60,000 nt of DNA from Symsagittifera roscoffensis (lineage: Eukaryota > Xenacoelomorpha > Acoela > Convolutidae), in NCBI RefSeq assembly GCF_963678635.1, contig NC_087066.1, positions 4,404,485 to 4,464,484 on the forward strand, read 5' to 3'. A program made the position numbers and the translations under genes. Shown here piece by piece: positions 21,743 through 34,239 of the stretch. The notes under the pieces were generated by a model. It was given only the letters and a program-made list of their open reading frames with translations, searched no databases and had not been told where the DNA came from. Each line of letters starts with the position of its first letter. Position 1 is the stretch's first letter.

Positions 21743-24700
21743 TTCAACGGCAACCTCTACCAAACAGTTTCAATGCTTATATGATGGATATTTTGATACG
21801 CTAAGGCGATATCAAGTATAGCATAACCAAAGTTGAAACCAGTGTCAGCCTCAGTTTAATGAAGTCGAAGAAACCAGAGCTTGTTTTGAGTGTATTAAAT
21901 TTAATTCACGACTCGAGTCAAGTTAACCAGATCAAAAACAGACCTCGATCTTATTATTGTCCGCTATAATTAGTACAATTAAAAACTCAGCCGAGTTAAT
22001 TGAATATAACAATTCAAGGTTAACGATACATGTGAAATTCTGCTTAATTTTTTGAAGTTTTAATTGGGTTTTTTAAAGCCGATTATTTGATTCACTTTGA
22101 TACTTCTCATCATAGATTTTCGCCCTATGCGACCTCTGCATTTTGTTTCGGAAAAAAAGAGCGAAGACAATATTATGGTGCATTTTTGAGACCGTCTTAT
22201 AAACGCTATTTTTTAAAAGCCGCTCGTAGGTGTTTTCGTTTCCCAAACAGAGATCTGACACGTTTGAATTTGAATTTGAATTCATTTATCCGGAAACATT
22301 ACGATGTTAATGAAGTTAACGTTATATATTCGTTCTATATCAACATTCTATCGGTTTCTGGCCAAACGAGGAACAATGTGATTTTTAAAGCGGCTAAATT
22401 GTTGAACTGAGAAATTATTATATAAATTTTAGTATGTACCAGCTCAGAGTTCTATAAAATTAAAATGTTAAAATAAAGCATTAAGTTATATACAAAACCT
22501 TGCATCTATATAGCGATTGAATGGGTCTGATAATGTCAAGGGTAGTGCTTTTAGGCGATAAAAACCTTCGGGTGGAAACACTATATATATTTACAATAAC
22601 TTCATGATTCAAAAACGTTTAGATAAAAAATGTCAAAATCTCGGAAAGAGAAACCCCAACAAGTTTGAGCCCCATATGAGAAACATCAATTCTTTTATAT
22701 TTCACTCTGTCCTAGAAGAAATCAGTTTGATGGTTTTATGAAGTTTATTAAGAAGGGCGCAAAACAAAAAATTAGTTGATTGCACAATACCCACTGTTCC
22801 GACCTCGTAGTGATAACTTTAAATATTTGAATTACTTTATCAGATCAAGAAGCCCAGAGACATTTCGTATGAAGCCAAGTGAAATACCATATAGAAAAAC
22901 TTGTATGAGTTTTTTGGACTGCAAGGAAAGTAACTTTAAAAACTTTTCGGTGTGAAAAGTCAGCCATACGAATGTTTCTGCTGCTCAATTGATGTCATTT
23001 AAGTTCGCTTTTAGCTTTAAATGACATAAGTTTTTAGCCATCAGGAAAAAACATATACTTTTATGAGGATGAACTACCTGCTGGTAGCTGGGTCTTGTTT
23101 GTTTTCCTTTATAAATAAATAGATTGATGTGTCTTACTTTTTTCTAAATTTCAATTTTTTTTTACTATATAATGAAGACTGGTGTGTTTATCTTTCTCTT
23201 TTACTCTTCTTTTTCTTCTTCTTTTTTCTTTTTTCTCATCTTCTTTTTTGTCGTGCTTTTTTCTCCTTTATCTTTGTCTTCTTCTTTATCTTCTTTTCTT
23301 CTTCTCCTCCTTCTTTTCTTTTTTTTCTTCGTGATTTTGAAGTCAGTTTAAGTAATTTATTTTTGTTGGTTTTTGAAAATAAATTGCTTCGTTTTTTTAG
23401 CATAAACTTTTTAAAAAAAATTTTTTTTACAAAATTGATTCACAGTTCGCAAATTGTTAAAATAATAAACTGACTAAGAAAATTTTGACACTTTTTTGAA
23501 ACATTTGACTCATTTTTTGGTTTCTTATCATAAAATTATTATGATTCATAAAACAGTTCATGAACAGTTAAAGAAAGATACATATAGTTTTTGAAGAGGA
23601 ATTTTTCTTTGAGTTAAGTTCATGTTTTCTTCACATCGATAGTTCTACATAACCGTTATCTATTGCGCGCATCCGATTTAAGAAACAGCTCGTTCCATCC
23701 AAACTAATTTTTCAAAAGCCTAACTCTATCTGTTTTTCAACCTTCTATGTGAATTTTATCAAAAAACCGGGTTCTTGCTGAGTTTTTTAAGCGATTGCTT
23801 CACAAGTATTTAACTTAACAAATTCTTATAATTTTGAAGCGTTAACAAGCTAGATAATATTTTGTTATTTCAGTAGGAGTTCAAAATTTTTAAATCGAAA
23901 TATGTAGACTGCTTTCTATGAGTTTTCATATAAGTTTTCAGATCATGGTAATTGTTTCGACCATTGACAAAAGGGTAGGAACTTTGTATTTGGCTGTCTT
24001 AGTTTTTCTTTTCGTTTTCCACGTAAAATCAGTTACCAGAAAGAATCATCTAAATAATTTATCGCATGTAAGGCTTTTCATTCTTGTTTCAAATAGAACT
24101 TTGAAAAATTCAAAAATGACCAAGTATTGAGAAAAATTGTTTTGAAATAAATTTTTGAGACTTAGTGTAATTTCAAGAAAGCAACGCAATCGTGTAACGC
24201 TTGTTGCTTGAAAATTTACATTTTTTAGACTTTCAGGCTAAAAACAAACAATTTTACTGTAAAAAAAAACGAGTTTCTGATATTTCAGTTGGGGCTTAAC
24301 TGGCAAAAAAAATCTAAAAAGTATTTAAAATTATATCTAAAACCTATAACTGGAAAAACTATTAAATTTATTTTTTACATTTTTTTTACATCATATGTTT
24401 CTTATTCATTTTTGAAAACAAATGTTCCTGGTCATTCATTTTTTTCTATGCGATCATAAAGTTCTCAAATCACACCACGCACTAAAAACTGCACTAATTT
24501 GAAAAAAAAACGTACGAAAAAATAACTTTTTTTTTGTTTTTTATGAATGCGGTCGGAACATTCTGTGCTACTTGCACAGCAAACGGCACTCTTTGTTTTG
24601 CACTCTCTGTGTTAGCTTGCAAACGATGCGAAGCTTGTTTTTGTCTGATTTACTTTCAAGTTGATGAAAACTTTTTTGTCTGAACCCTCCCCCAAAGTCG

Positions 24701-25769
24701 AGAGGAACTACATATATAGATTTTTAGAAACCCAGGTCGACTAGAATGAGTTTCCGAGAATCCAAAAGACCCTATTTTGGTGCCAATTCTGCAAATTCCG
24801 AATCGCGTAGACATTATTTGGAAACTTCCGTTATCTAGCTTAGCTGCCCTGTAAAGCTGAGCATATATTGGCGCTGTTGACGCTCGCATAAAAATTTCAT
24901 GTTCTGTCAGTCAAAAAATGATGCCATAAAATAGTAAAAGAGGGATGGGTTCTCGGGTGGCGAGGGTTTCCATTTTCTAAATTTTAGTGTGTGGGCCTTA
25001 GTGCCACCCCTGCCGATGTGAGAAAAAGTTGTTGTGAGATTGAAGTTGTGTTCAACGTTTTTGTCTAGTAAGAAAGCCATTAATTATTATTAAGAAAACC
25101 AAATTATCACGCAATTAACATTACAATCTTCTCTAAAAAACCAGCTATTGAAAGACGAAAAATAAAAATTCAGAATTTTTCGAAAAGCAAGTGTCAGATT
25201 TTTTTTCTGGGCATAAATATTTTTTGGCAATAAGCAAAAAATGACAAAAAAAATTATTTCTAAATTTTCTGTTATCATTTTTTTCATGGAGCACTGTTGT
25301 GAGGTTGTGCTGCTCAGTTTGTTTTGAAAATTAATTCTGTATCTGTGAAGAAGTAAACACAAAAAGTCTCGAAAAGTAAAAAAGAAGTGAAATTTCTATT
25401 TTGACCAAATGTTCAGTGTTTGGAGCTGTACCGCAACTGTACAAAAAACAAGCGTCCCTATGATTTCTGCACCACTGAGAAAAACTGAATTAGAACGGTA
25501 TTTTCAAGTTTCATGAGTTTTTTGGCGCAGGTTCATGTTAACCACAAAAAGTTCCCACATACTCATACGCATCAGTGATTTCCCTCTGATACTAAGAAAG
25601 AAATCGCGCCTAAATCGTACTATACCTCCGCGCCTAAAAACTTACTTTGAATTAGTCACAGTAAGAGCAGCAAGTTATAAATGGCACATGCACAGTAAAA
25701 AAATTTTGTTAAAAAATAGGATACGAAAATTTTTAAAACTACGATCAGTTCAAGTCATTCCATATTCAG
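21743..25769. other. AT-rich intergenic stretch upstream of the reductase
   Basis: No gene is supported. Open frames near 22.1-22.4 and 24.7-24.9 kb are short and unsupported by splice or family evidence. A polypyrimidine run is listed separately. The reductase promoter should lie in the first kilobase, but I see no clear TATA box. Confidence 0.5.
23190..23335 (+). repeat. polypyrimidine (CT/TTC) tract
   Basis: About 145 bases almost free of purines on the plus strand, made of TTCTTTT-like words. The Phe/Ser/Leu-rich reading frame through it is a composition artefact. Confidence 0.85.
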
Positions 25770-26827
25770 CATGCTTTACTGATTTAATTATCCGGACAAA
25801 ACGCATAAAATTTGAAATTAAAAACCCGTTTTTCTCGAATTGCTCTCATGTTAAACAAAATGTGACGAGGACAAAACTTGCTTATAATTTTAGCAAAAAT
25901 ATTATGAAGCAATTTCTTTTGGGAAAATCGGTCAATTTAAAGTTACAGCAAAACTACGACACCAATTACTGTTAAGTTTATATAAAAGTGAGCCTCTTAC
26001 GTGGCCCCAAAAAATGCGCGAAACGTTTAAAAAACTATTTTTGAATAAAATATTGGTGTTTATACAGTACAATGTTTTATATTACAGCGTTTTGGCGAGT
26101 ATACTTTTGTTAAACTTTGTTGGGCCAAGTAAGAGGCTTTTGTTGATATAGTTTTGACAGTAATTTTTTTTCGTAGTTTTGGTTTGATATTCAATTGACG
26201 ATAAAAGAGTAATATGATCCGTTCTTGGAACAAAATTTTGGGACCTGCGATGGTCTGAGAAACCATCGAAATTGAAAATCTTAGTCTAAAACTAAAAAGA
26301 TAAATATATGAATTTACCTGATCTGTTGAAACATATTAAATGGGTTCAGAAGTGATTCTATATTTATTGCAGTCTCTTTATTATAAGATGAGTTTAACGA
26401 ACTATCACGATGTGTCAACCACAATAGATTCTCATGATATCAATCAATTCTGTCAATGAATGCAATGCTTTAGATTTCGAATGTATTTTTGGTGAGAAGT
26501 TACCAAAAATGAGAACGTGTGAACACAAAACATATTTATTTCAAATGACATATCTTGTTTATATGTATACTTTTCGCACTGATAAAAATTACAAAAAATA
26601 ACTAATTATCATAAACATCGATCTCAATAAAACCTTCATAACAAATCTCTTGTCTTGCACCCATCCCAAAACATAATGGACCGTAAAAATTCTGCTAAGT
26701 TTTTAAACAAGTTTTGTATTCATCACTTTTTGCTTTTTGCCTTAATTCGACCTATTTTGATATCACGCGTTTTAAATTTCAAGTTTGATTGATGCGTTTT
26801 GTCCGGATAATTTAAATCAGCACTAAA
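25770..26827. mobile_element. non-autonomous Tc1/mariner-like element with foldback core
   Basis: The left end (CTGATTTAATTATCCGGAC at about 25778) is repeated in inverse at the right end (GTCCGGATAATTTAAATCAG then CACT at about 26807-26827). Internally, GAGCCTCTTACGTGGCC near 25990 is inverted at about 26128 (GGCCAAGTAAGAGGCTT), the same layout as the 18.6-kb copy. No transposase frame survives. Confidence 0.68.
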
Positions 26828-26870
26828 ACGAGCGAGGTTTTTACAAACCTAGTCGCTCGGTTTACTCTTT

Positions 26871-27328
26871 AGTTGTGGTTCCGTAGAAGTAGCCAAAACG
26901 ACTGGATTACAGAACTGCTGCTTGTGAAAAGGTGGCACATGCAAAACGGAATGTTGAACATGGAGCTTGAAAAAAAACATGTGGAGTTAAGAAAACTGGT
27001 AGAAATCTCAGAGTCGTTTGACCTTGAATCTTTTAGAGATATTTTGGAACTGGAGAATTATCAGGGGCTGTTTTTCCTCCCCCATATACCCCACCTCACA
27101 TAAGCATCAATTTTATGACCAAATATTTTTATCAGGGCTTAGTTAGTCGACATGTCAATTTTTATAACAATCGGACAATAAGAACAGTAAGTTAACTATT
27201 AAAAACTCGCAGGTGGAAAGAAAAAGAAAAAGAGGGGGAAAGAAAAAGAGCCGTATCTGGAGCTCGATGAACTGTTAGAGCTTATAGAGCAGAAACAATT
27301 ACCTTCGAGAGTTAAGAAGTGTCAATGA
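26871..27328 (+). CDS. possible exons or relic of an unidentified gene
   Basis: Two open stretches stand out by composition. The first, 26871-27060, follows TTTAG and is Glu/Leu/Lys-rich, with the words SFDLESFRDILELENYQ. The second, 27213-27328, follows CTCGCAG, has a Lys-rich start, then LELDELLELIEQKQ, and ends in a stop. No good donor links them in phase. The first shares the word SFRD...LE.Y with two plus-strand stretches near 34.26 and 36.43 kb, so a dispersed relic is as likely as a gene. Confidence 0.25.
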
Positions 27329-27384
27329 ATGAGCCGATGCTCTGAAGAGGTAGGCGATGCTGGCCTGTGAGACTATTTATACCA

Positions 27385-27603
27385 TTAACAAAGGGATTCA
27401 GCGAGGGAAGCACGAACGTGTTTTCTAGTGTCTCTAGCAGTAGTCTCAAACGGAGACTGGTAGAACCAGACTAGAGATGGCGGATAAGACATAAAGAACG
27501 AACTTGAGCCTAGGAGTAGAAGAGAATCGACAGTGTTGGCCCATTCGTGAGAACCCATTAGTGTCCACCATGGCCCATTCGGGCGATTCGACATGGTGGA
27601 CAT
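27385..27603 (-). CDS. small ATG-started reading frame of unknown nature
   Basis: 72 codons in a patch less AT-rich than its surroundings. The start lies in a small palindrome (TCCACCATG at one side, CATGGTGGA at the other). The product is Trp/Ser-rich (NRPNGPWWTLMG) with no recognisable domain. It may be chance. Confidence 0.15.
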   Translation of the reverse strand: MSTMSNRPNGPWWTLMGSHEWANTVDSLLLLGSSSFFMSYPPSLVWFYQSPFETTARDTRKHVRASLAESLC

Positions 27604-29783
27604 GAAGGAGCTAGATAGAATTTTTTGAAACTCGAAGATTTAAATTGTTAGTAGTTTTAAAGGACAATCATGCTTTTCCGCATTCAGAAACTTGCGTGTG
27701 AGAATTTCTCCACTTAGGAATTTTTCTGCGCCAATTGTTTTTAGCAGTAATTGATTTTTATCAACAGTCAGGGGCTCAATAGCATCAACAGGACTGTTGG
27801 TGCGAAGTTGTGCGAAAAATTTAGCGAATACGACTTAATGCGAAAAATCATGATTTTCCTTGAATGCCACTGACAATGCTACAACATCCTGAAAATTGTT
27901 TCATAACAGAATAACAGAAGATAGATCATTTTTCATTCACATCTTGAAATCTCCCAATTTAGGAAGCGGTGCATTTCAGAACAAGAAGTGACTCCGGAGG
28001 GAGCAACCCATCTCGCAAGTTCTGTGTTTGGTGAGAGACGAATAACGACTCGATTTTTTATCCCCACACACACCTCCCTACGATGACAGCCGGGAATCGT
28101 TCACTTGTTAGCTTTCTGACAATTCTAGACCCACCCAACGCAGCTCATATATTCATCAACAAATTTTGGTCATTTTTATTGTAGTAATGCCGTCAATATC
28201 AAGCTTCCTACTCTATTAGTACAAACAATTTCTACTCAAAAAGTTAGGGAAAGAAACTAAAAAATATATAATTATACCTCAGGGGCTTCGAAATACCTGT
28301 ATAACAAAAGTTGCAACTACTTCATAAAAGAATAAATGAAATCAAAATCATATATTTTTTCATAGAAGACTTGAAATGCTTATTTTGATGTCCATCAGTT
28401 ATTTTTGTTTTTCTTTATAACATTTTTAATTGCCAAAACTTCAGAACGGGAAGTTCTGCTTCTTGTAGGAAGTCAACGACTCCTAAGTTGAAGGATTCTC
28501 GAATATCGATATCGAGATCGAGACCAATTTTGAGTTCATTTTTTCTCCAGTTCTAGCTAATCTCAAATAGAAGAACTCATGGAAAAATTTTGCAAAAAAA
28601 CTCCAAATACTGTTGAGATGATTTCATAAGGACAATCTTCGTAGGAAGTGCGACCTAAAGTTTAACAGTAAGCTTAAAAAACATTATAAAAGCCCAACTT
28701 TTTCTTGGACCTTGAAAGCGAGAACTATACTGATGTCAAATGTCATTGAAAATCATGCCACTTTGACCCATTTTCCAGGTGTGTTGTAAACATATTCTTT
28801 GAAGTAAAAAAAATTCGGCCAAAAAACTAAAAATTTCCTGTTAATGCAAAAAGTTGTCTGATTTCTGGATATTGAGAAAAAAATGGATCGTCCCGAAAGC
28901 AGCTTCAATTTCTTTATCTTGCAAAAATACTGAGCTATAAAATTTTTGTGCCTTTTTTGAAACTTTCCTCTTCATAGTCTTTTTGAGGATCAAAATCTCG
29001 ATTTTTTCGAAAACTATCTTGGTAAAGTGGAACCAGCAGCCCTAATGAGAAGCTACTACAAACATTTTCTTGACAGCTGCTGCAGTTACTACAGTTATGA
29101 AGCCTGTTATGATTGATTCTAGCATCAAATAGATCGAAAGTATTCGAAGGATAATTCACTCAAAATTGTTTCAAAAATTTTGAAAACTTTGTTTAGTTTT
29201 AGAGTCCAAAAACCCCTAAAATACCGGCAAAAATCAATCGCCGCTTCGTCCGAAAAATTTGGGTAAACGGCGGTTGTGCGGACTCGAAATTTTTGCACCC
29301 CATATTTTTTTCTGAACAAACCTAAACTTTTAGGTCTTCGGTTGTCAAAAAAGTTACGAGACCAAAATATGGATGAAGAACAAACTCTGTAACTTTTCTG
29401 GGTTTTTAACAGGCACCTTCAATTCTACGTCCAATTCTCACGTCGAATTGTCACGAAGATTTTTAAAGATGGGACTAGGGGGAAGTAATTGTGTTCTTCA
29501 GTTTTTTACAACCAATTTCAGGTCTCCAGTCCTTGTAACACCTGATGAAAAATTGATTTGACATTTGAAATGAACAAACACTTTTCATTGGTTTTGTTCA
29601 TTCTGAACATAAATCCTCTAATAATTATATTTGGTTCATTCATGCTTTTGTTTCAATAAAGGAAACTTTCATGTATAGGTCGGAATAATTAAACGAAATT
29701 GTTTCATAACATGTGTCTTCATTTTGAAATGCTCATCTGGAGCTAATTTTTTCCTTTCAGCCACCTCTCTAAAATAAATATAA
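27604..29783. other. intergenic stretch without recognisable features
   Basis: AT-rich sequence with only short unsupported reading frames. I see no repeat shared with the rest of the window apart from low-complexity words. Confidence 0.5.
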
Positions 29784-29905
29784 TTTAATTTGCACCATTT
29801 TGGCTTCCTGGCTTTATTTTTTCTATTCGGCTTGAAGTCCCGTCGTCCTGTTGTCTGGCATCCTCTATGCCAACACCGTCTGTTTGCAACTCATGCAGAC
29901 AGACA
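29784..29905 (-). repeat. LTR-like segment, downstream copy
   Basis: Shares about 120 bases with 33789-33907 and 35955-36073 (for example CTATGCCAACACCGTCTG and TTTTTCTATTCGGCTTGA). Its place downstream of integrase and, again, upstream of reverse transcriptase suggests part of an LTR. On the minus strand the shared part ends near AAAATGGTGC, which looks like an LTR end at a primer-binding site, but this is tentative. Confidence 0.5.
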
Positions 29906-30339
29906 GAGAAAAACGCGAGTTCTATACTTTATTTCTGAATCTGTAATCCTCCAAATTCACACTGAATCAAAAACAATTTGAATAGTTTCAGATACTACAG
30001 ACACTCAACCTCAGCTGGCAGGTACTTAATCAAATTACTCCAGAATCTCAGAGAGCAACAATGGCGCCATTAAACAAACTCAATAAACGATAGAACTAAA
30101 CTCAAACTATTCATCTTATGAAATGTACATATACGACCTTCCCTCAAGTTAACTAATTTTAGATATAAACTGATATTGAAACGAAATTTAAGACCCGCCG
30201 TCCACCTCTCCTCAACATACACATACAGTTTTAGAGTTTCGATTTCGAATCTTCCCCCGATTTCCAATGGCACAATTTTTAGTTAGTATCCCGTTCTCTC
30301 GCTCCTTCTTTCGCCCCTCCTTGAAAATGCTATCAATCA

Positions 30340-31240
30340 TCACTCCCCCCATTGTCCACACCGCCGTACACTTCCTGAACTCTTCCTCAACCCCTTTCCA
30401 TCCAAATCGTGAGAATCCTGACAGGACTGACTGGAAAAAGAAACCAATCGCTGCTTCCACGGCCGTCCCGCCTTTTTCTTTGAATCCTTTCCGCTCGCCA
30501 CCGCTCCGTCTTCACTTACATTTGGCACACTTTTCGCATTTCCGATAGTTTCCGCTTCGTTTCTAGCATCTCGTCCATAACTTTTCCATTCTCCGTCGGT
30601 CAAGGTTTTCTCCGTTGGCGTCTCCGTGACTAGTTGCGGGTTGATCAAAGCACCACTGGTACTCGGTCCGGCCTCCGTCTCATCTCGTTCGCACGCCATT
30701 ATTCTCGTCGATTGTAGCGGCTCATAATCATAGTCCAATTTTGAATCCTCATCCCAATTTTGCGACTTTGGCCGTGGCTGGGACTTTATGTTCGACTTCG
30801 TTGTCAATGACTGTGACAACCGCTCCTTATCGAGTTTCTTTTTAACGTCCTCCGTCGTGGGAGGCTTCAGTTGTTTTCTTTTAGGCGAGACTATTGCTGA
30901 CCGGTTAACTTTTTCCGCTTACACAGCTTTTTCTAAATATACGTTTTCTAATGTTAACGTATGTTTAGATTCATTGTGGACTTTCTTATTCAGTAATATG
31001 TACCTTTATTCCATTAAAACAAAAGTTCCGTTCGCGTACTAGGTCTGTTTGACAGGCCCTCCGACTTGAGCTGTTTAGACTCCTTGGAGCCACCGCTCCC
31101 ATTAACTTCCCTCGCAACTTGACGGTCGCCAGATGCGCTAACCAGCTGGTCATCCCCCAATCTTCTTGGATGGTTAATATAGTCCAACACTATCTTGCTT
31201 CAACCTTTTTTCCCTCTTAAGATTTCATGACGACGGTTTT
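30340..31240 (-). pseudogene. charged reading frames downstream of integrase (retroelement 1)
   Basis: Two open pieces (about 31218-30990 and 30819-30340) rich in Lys, Ser, Glu and Asp, with words such as KIVLDYINHPRRLGDDQL and PSTSGALINPQL. They follow integrase in the element order. I recognise no domain, and an envelope identity is not supported. Confidence 0.4.
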
Positions 31241-31329
31241 TTTGTAAGATTTCAGAGATATTTGCCTCCCGGCCGTGATGTGCCTCAATGGACGTGATTT
31301 TGGAGGAAGTGTTGGGTGCAAATCTTAGC

Positions 31330-31987
31330 GCACTGAGTGCGCGTTCTATCCTGGATTCGAGATTTCCGTGTTCTTTTTTTTTGCATAGGTTGAGACAAAG
31401 TTCTTCAAACTACGTATAGGACTTTCTACGAAGCCGGTAGCTCGATGATCCTTTACTGTTGAGTAGGTAACTTCTATTACCGCGGTATGACCATACGATT
31501 TCAATGCTTTTGAAGTAAAAGTAGTCCCTTGATCCACGAAAATTTTCCGCGGAACTCCATGGTGAGATTTATAGTTTTTTTTTTTAGAAAATTGAGAAAT
31601 TTATCACTTTTATTGTTACTACGAATTATAGCCGACGGCACCGTGAGAACAGATACACTGCGAATAAAACGTATTTGTCAGATTCATTTAACTATTTAAT
31701 AGGGCCCAAAAAATCTAATTGTAGACATTCGTTCGGCTCCTTAGGTTGGTATATTTTCCCAATGTCACCTTTGACACACATAGGTTTAAGGTTCTTACCT
31801 GCGGCGGCACATTCCTGGCTCTTGTCGGCGGCACCACTAAACTCCAGTCGAGATAGGAGAACCACATGTCGCTTGCCGCGTCGATCATATTTGATTGTCC
31901 AGGATGCAAGCTATGTAACCAGTTTACGACCGCTTTTCTGAGTGGTATAGGAATGACGAGTCGTTCGTACGTCCATAAACAATTCAA
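31330..31987 (-). pseudogene. broken integrase of retroelement 1
   Basis: Zinc-binding part near 31.93-31.85 (SLHPGQSNMID), core near 31.7-31.6 (DFLGPI then KYVLFAVYLFS) and the second acidic-residue region near 31.53 (DQGTTFTS). Stops and frame changes separate these pieces. Confidence 0.75.
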
Positions 31988-32280
31988 ATCTCCCTAACAA
32001 GGAAGTCGTGCGTATTTTGTTCCAAATACGCCCCCAATGCGCGGAATTTTTTCTCGAGATCCGAATTTTTCGCCTGCACCATTTCCTTGATTGCTCTCAT
32101 CTGGGGGTCCCCCATGTATTTCGCCTCAGTTAGTTTTAGACTGAAAACTTTGGGTATTGCATCGTTCTTCTTGACAATCTTGCAGTCCCGCTCAATGACT
32201 GACATCACAACATTCGCCGGATACGCCGATTGAAATGTCTGCCCCCAAATGCCGATGGATTTGAAATGACTGTGATGCAT
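31984..32280 (-). pseudogene. linker frame between RNase H and integrase (retroelement 1)
   Basis: 98 open codons, Lys/Glu-rich with no known domain, placed between the RNase H and integrase pieces and overlapping the start of the zinc-binding frame by one codon. Confidence 0.45.
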
Positions 32281-32557
32281 TTCACGTCTTTTGATCCCGT
32301 TGTTACTACCTCCGATCTCGCGTCCACCATTTCAACTTAACTCACTACTGCTCCCACCGGTAATTTCTGGAAGTCGTTTTAGAAGAGTATTTAATTTCTT
32401 TAACATGATGCTCGCCATTGAAAAAAATATAAATTTGACTAGATGAAATGGAATTAATTTCAAACTCACTCAATTGACACTCAGTAATGGATTCAACTAC
32501 TTTGGCGCCTTCTCGGTTGTTACACTCTGATATGCAAATTGCTGCCTTTTGATTGGT

Positions 32558-33365
32558 TTATGCTTGATCGCATGATTTCCCGCCCTCATCCGGTGGACTT
32601 TTGCGACCGCTTTTGCTTATTTCGTTTTTATTGGCTGAAACATTCGATATTCTTGACTTGAATTTTGCCACTCCGGTGGTTTTCTCTAACTTTTCATAAC
32701 CGAGCGAATTATTATTTGATCGTATTTTAGCCACAGTAAACGTATTATCGTAAACTTTCACCCGCAATGCTTCCCCTACTAGGTGCCTTGATAAATAGTC
32801 GGCCAAACCGATTTTGGCCCCAGGCTTGTCTTCAATTTCAAAAGTCAAAAGGGATTATTCTATCAATTCATTGTGTTAAACGGCTCAACACAGTTTTATT
32901 TTTCTTGTTATTTCCATTTAGCAATGTTACTAATGCCTTATGATCCGTTACGACTATAAATTGTTTACCAAATTTGTAGTTTTTAAAATATTCTGAGCCC
33001 CAGACAACTGCTAGCATTTCCAGTTCATTACTAAAATACTTTTTCTCCGCCTTGTTAAAGAATCGAGACGCAAACGAGATCGGCCGCCAACCTAAGGATC
33101 CGAGTTGTTTGAGGACAGCCTCGAGACTATTCGGGCTAGCATCACAAACGATCCAGATTTTCATATGAAGGTCAAAGTCTTTTAGTTCAACGATATTCGC
33201 CACTTGCTTCTTTAGCGTTTCGAAGGCTAATTGATAATCGCTTATCCATACGAAATCATTTTTTTTGCTTAGTAGCGGCCGCAACGGCGCTGAAATTTCC
33301 GCAAATGCCGGCAAGTATTTGTGGAGACTATGTTTAGAGCCCACAAGAGACTGAAGTTGTGACAA
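32558..33365 (-). pseudogene. RNase H region of retroelement 1, unit A
   Basis: Frame 33365-32868 carries the connection and RNase H words (LPAFAEISAPLRPLLSKK, IVCDASPNSLEAVL, NELEMLAVVWGSEYF, VVTDHKALVTLL). After a break, 32848-32558 continues with GAKIGLADYLSRHL. This is the longest nearly intact piece. Confidence 0.85.
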
Positions 33366-33389
33366 CGATTTAGGGGGATTTAATTTATC

Positions 33390-33720
33390 GATGGGGTCCG
33401 TTTATTGCACCAACGAAGTGGTACCGGAGTTTTTAATCCGGTCGCCCACCCATTCACATTTTTTCCCCATGATTTTACATTTCTCCAGTTTCAGCGCCAC
33501 ATTTTTTTTGTCTAGACTTTTCAGGGTTTTTCTCACTAGTGAGATATGCTCGATTTCAGAACCCTTCGATATTACTAGAATGTCGTCGATAAATGAGTGC
33601 TCATTTGGAAACTCTGAAACTATCGCGTCCATGATACCTTGGAATTTCGCAGGCCTGGCTGGTAAACCACAGAATGCCGTTTAAACCGATACATCCCAGT
33701 AGATTGACCTCCTACTAACA
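33390..33720 (-). pseudogene. reverse transcriptase fragment of retroelement 1, unit A
   Basis: The catalytic box reads FIDDILVISKG (the usual YxDD aromatic is Phe). It is preceded by LPARPAKFQGIMDAIV and followed by LKLEKCK. The N-terminal palm is missing. The frame changes near 33680. Confidence 0.85.
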
Positions 33721-34021
33721 AAAAATTGCAATATTTACTAGTATCCGCGTTTCGCATTTCTAAAAAAAATATTTCTAGTTTTACTCGCAACATTTTGGCT
33801 TCCCGGCCCTAATTTTTTCTATTCGGCTTAAAATCCCGCGACGGCGTAAGTTCTGGCACCCTCTATGCCAACACCGTCTGTTTGCAATTTATACAGACAG
33901 ACCTCAGAAGTTACTACAATTAATACGGACCGTTCTTAAAGACCGAACGTTTTCAGGCGTCTGTCTGGTTTTAAATTTACTAAAAAGGATGAAATTTTTC
34001 ATCAATGCAAACTGAGTTTTT

Positions 34022-34239
34022 CGTCATCTTTGTATTCTGGTGTTAATCAGAGAGTTTAAGTTTGGGATAGCAAAGAGCAATTTTCATAAATTCTATGTCG
34101 TTTCCAGCCTCTAATTATTGCCATGAGTTGTCAACCCATGGCAATAATTAGGGGCTGGAAACGACATAGAACTTGTAAAAATTTCTCTTTGCATTCCCAA
34201 ACTTAAACTCTCTGATTATTACCAGAATACAAAGAGGAC
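34022..34239. repeat. long near-perfect palindrome, unit A
   Basis: Arms of about 105 bases meet at CCATGAGTTGTCAACCCATGG. The left arm CATCTTTGTATTCTGGTG is matched in reverse by ACCAGAATACAAAGAGG at 34223-34239. It lies between the LTR-like piece and the unit boundary. Confidence 0.9.

Noticed and set aside
22087-22410. 107-codon plus-strand frame next to the reductase
   Set aside because: Starts without ATG, Arg/Phe/Tyr-rich with no pattern, and an opposing frame is also open, as expected by chance.
24656-24889. 77-codon ATG-started minus-strand frame
   Set aside because: No recognisable domain, no supporting splice or regulatory signals. Left out as probably chance.
25535-25975. 146-codon plus-strand open frame
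   Set aside because: Runs into the terminal repeat of the Tc1-like element. Composition is Lys/Ile/Arg-heavy as expected by chance and no domain is visible.
30340-30819. Envelope protein for retroelement 1
   Set aside because: The frame is charged and lacks a signal peptide, cysteine pattern or membrane anchor, so envelope is not supported.
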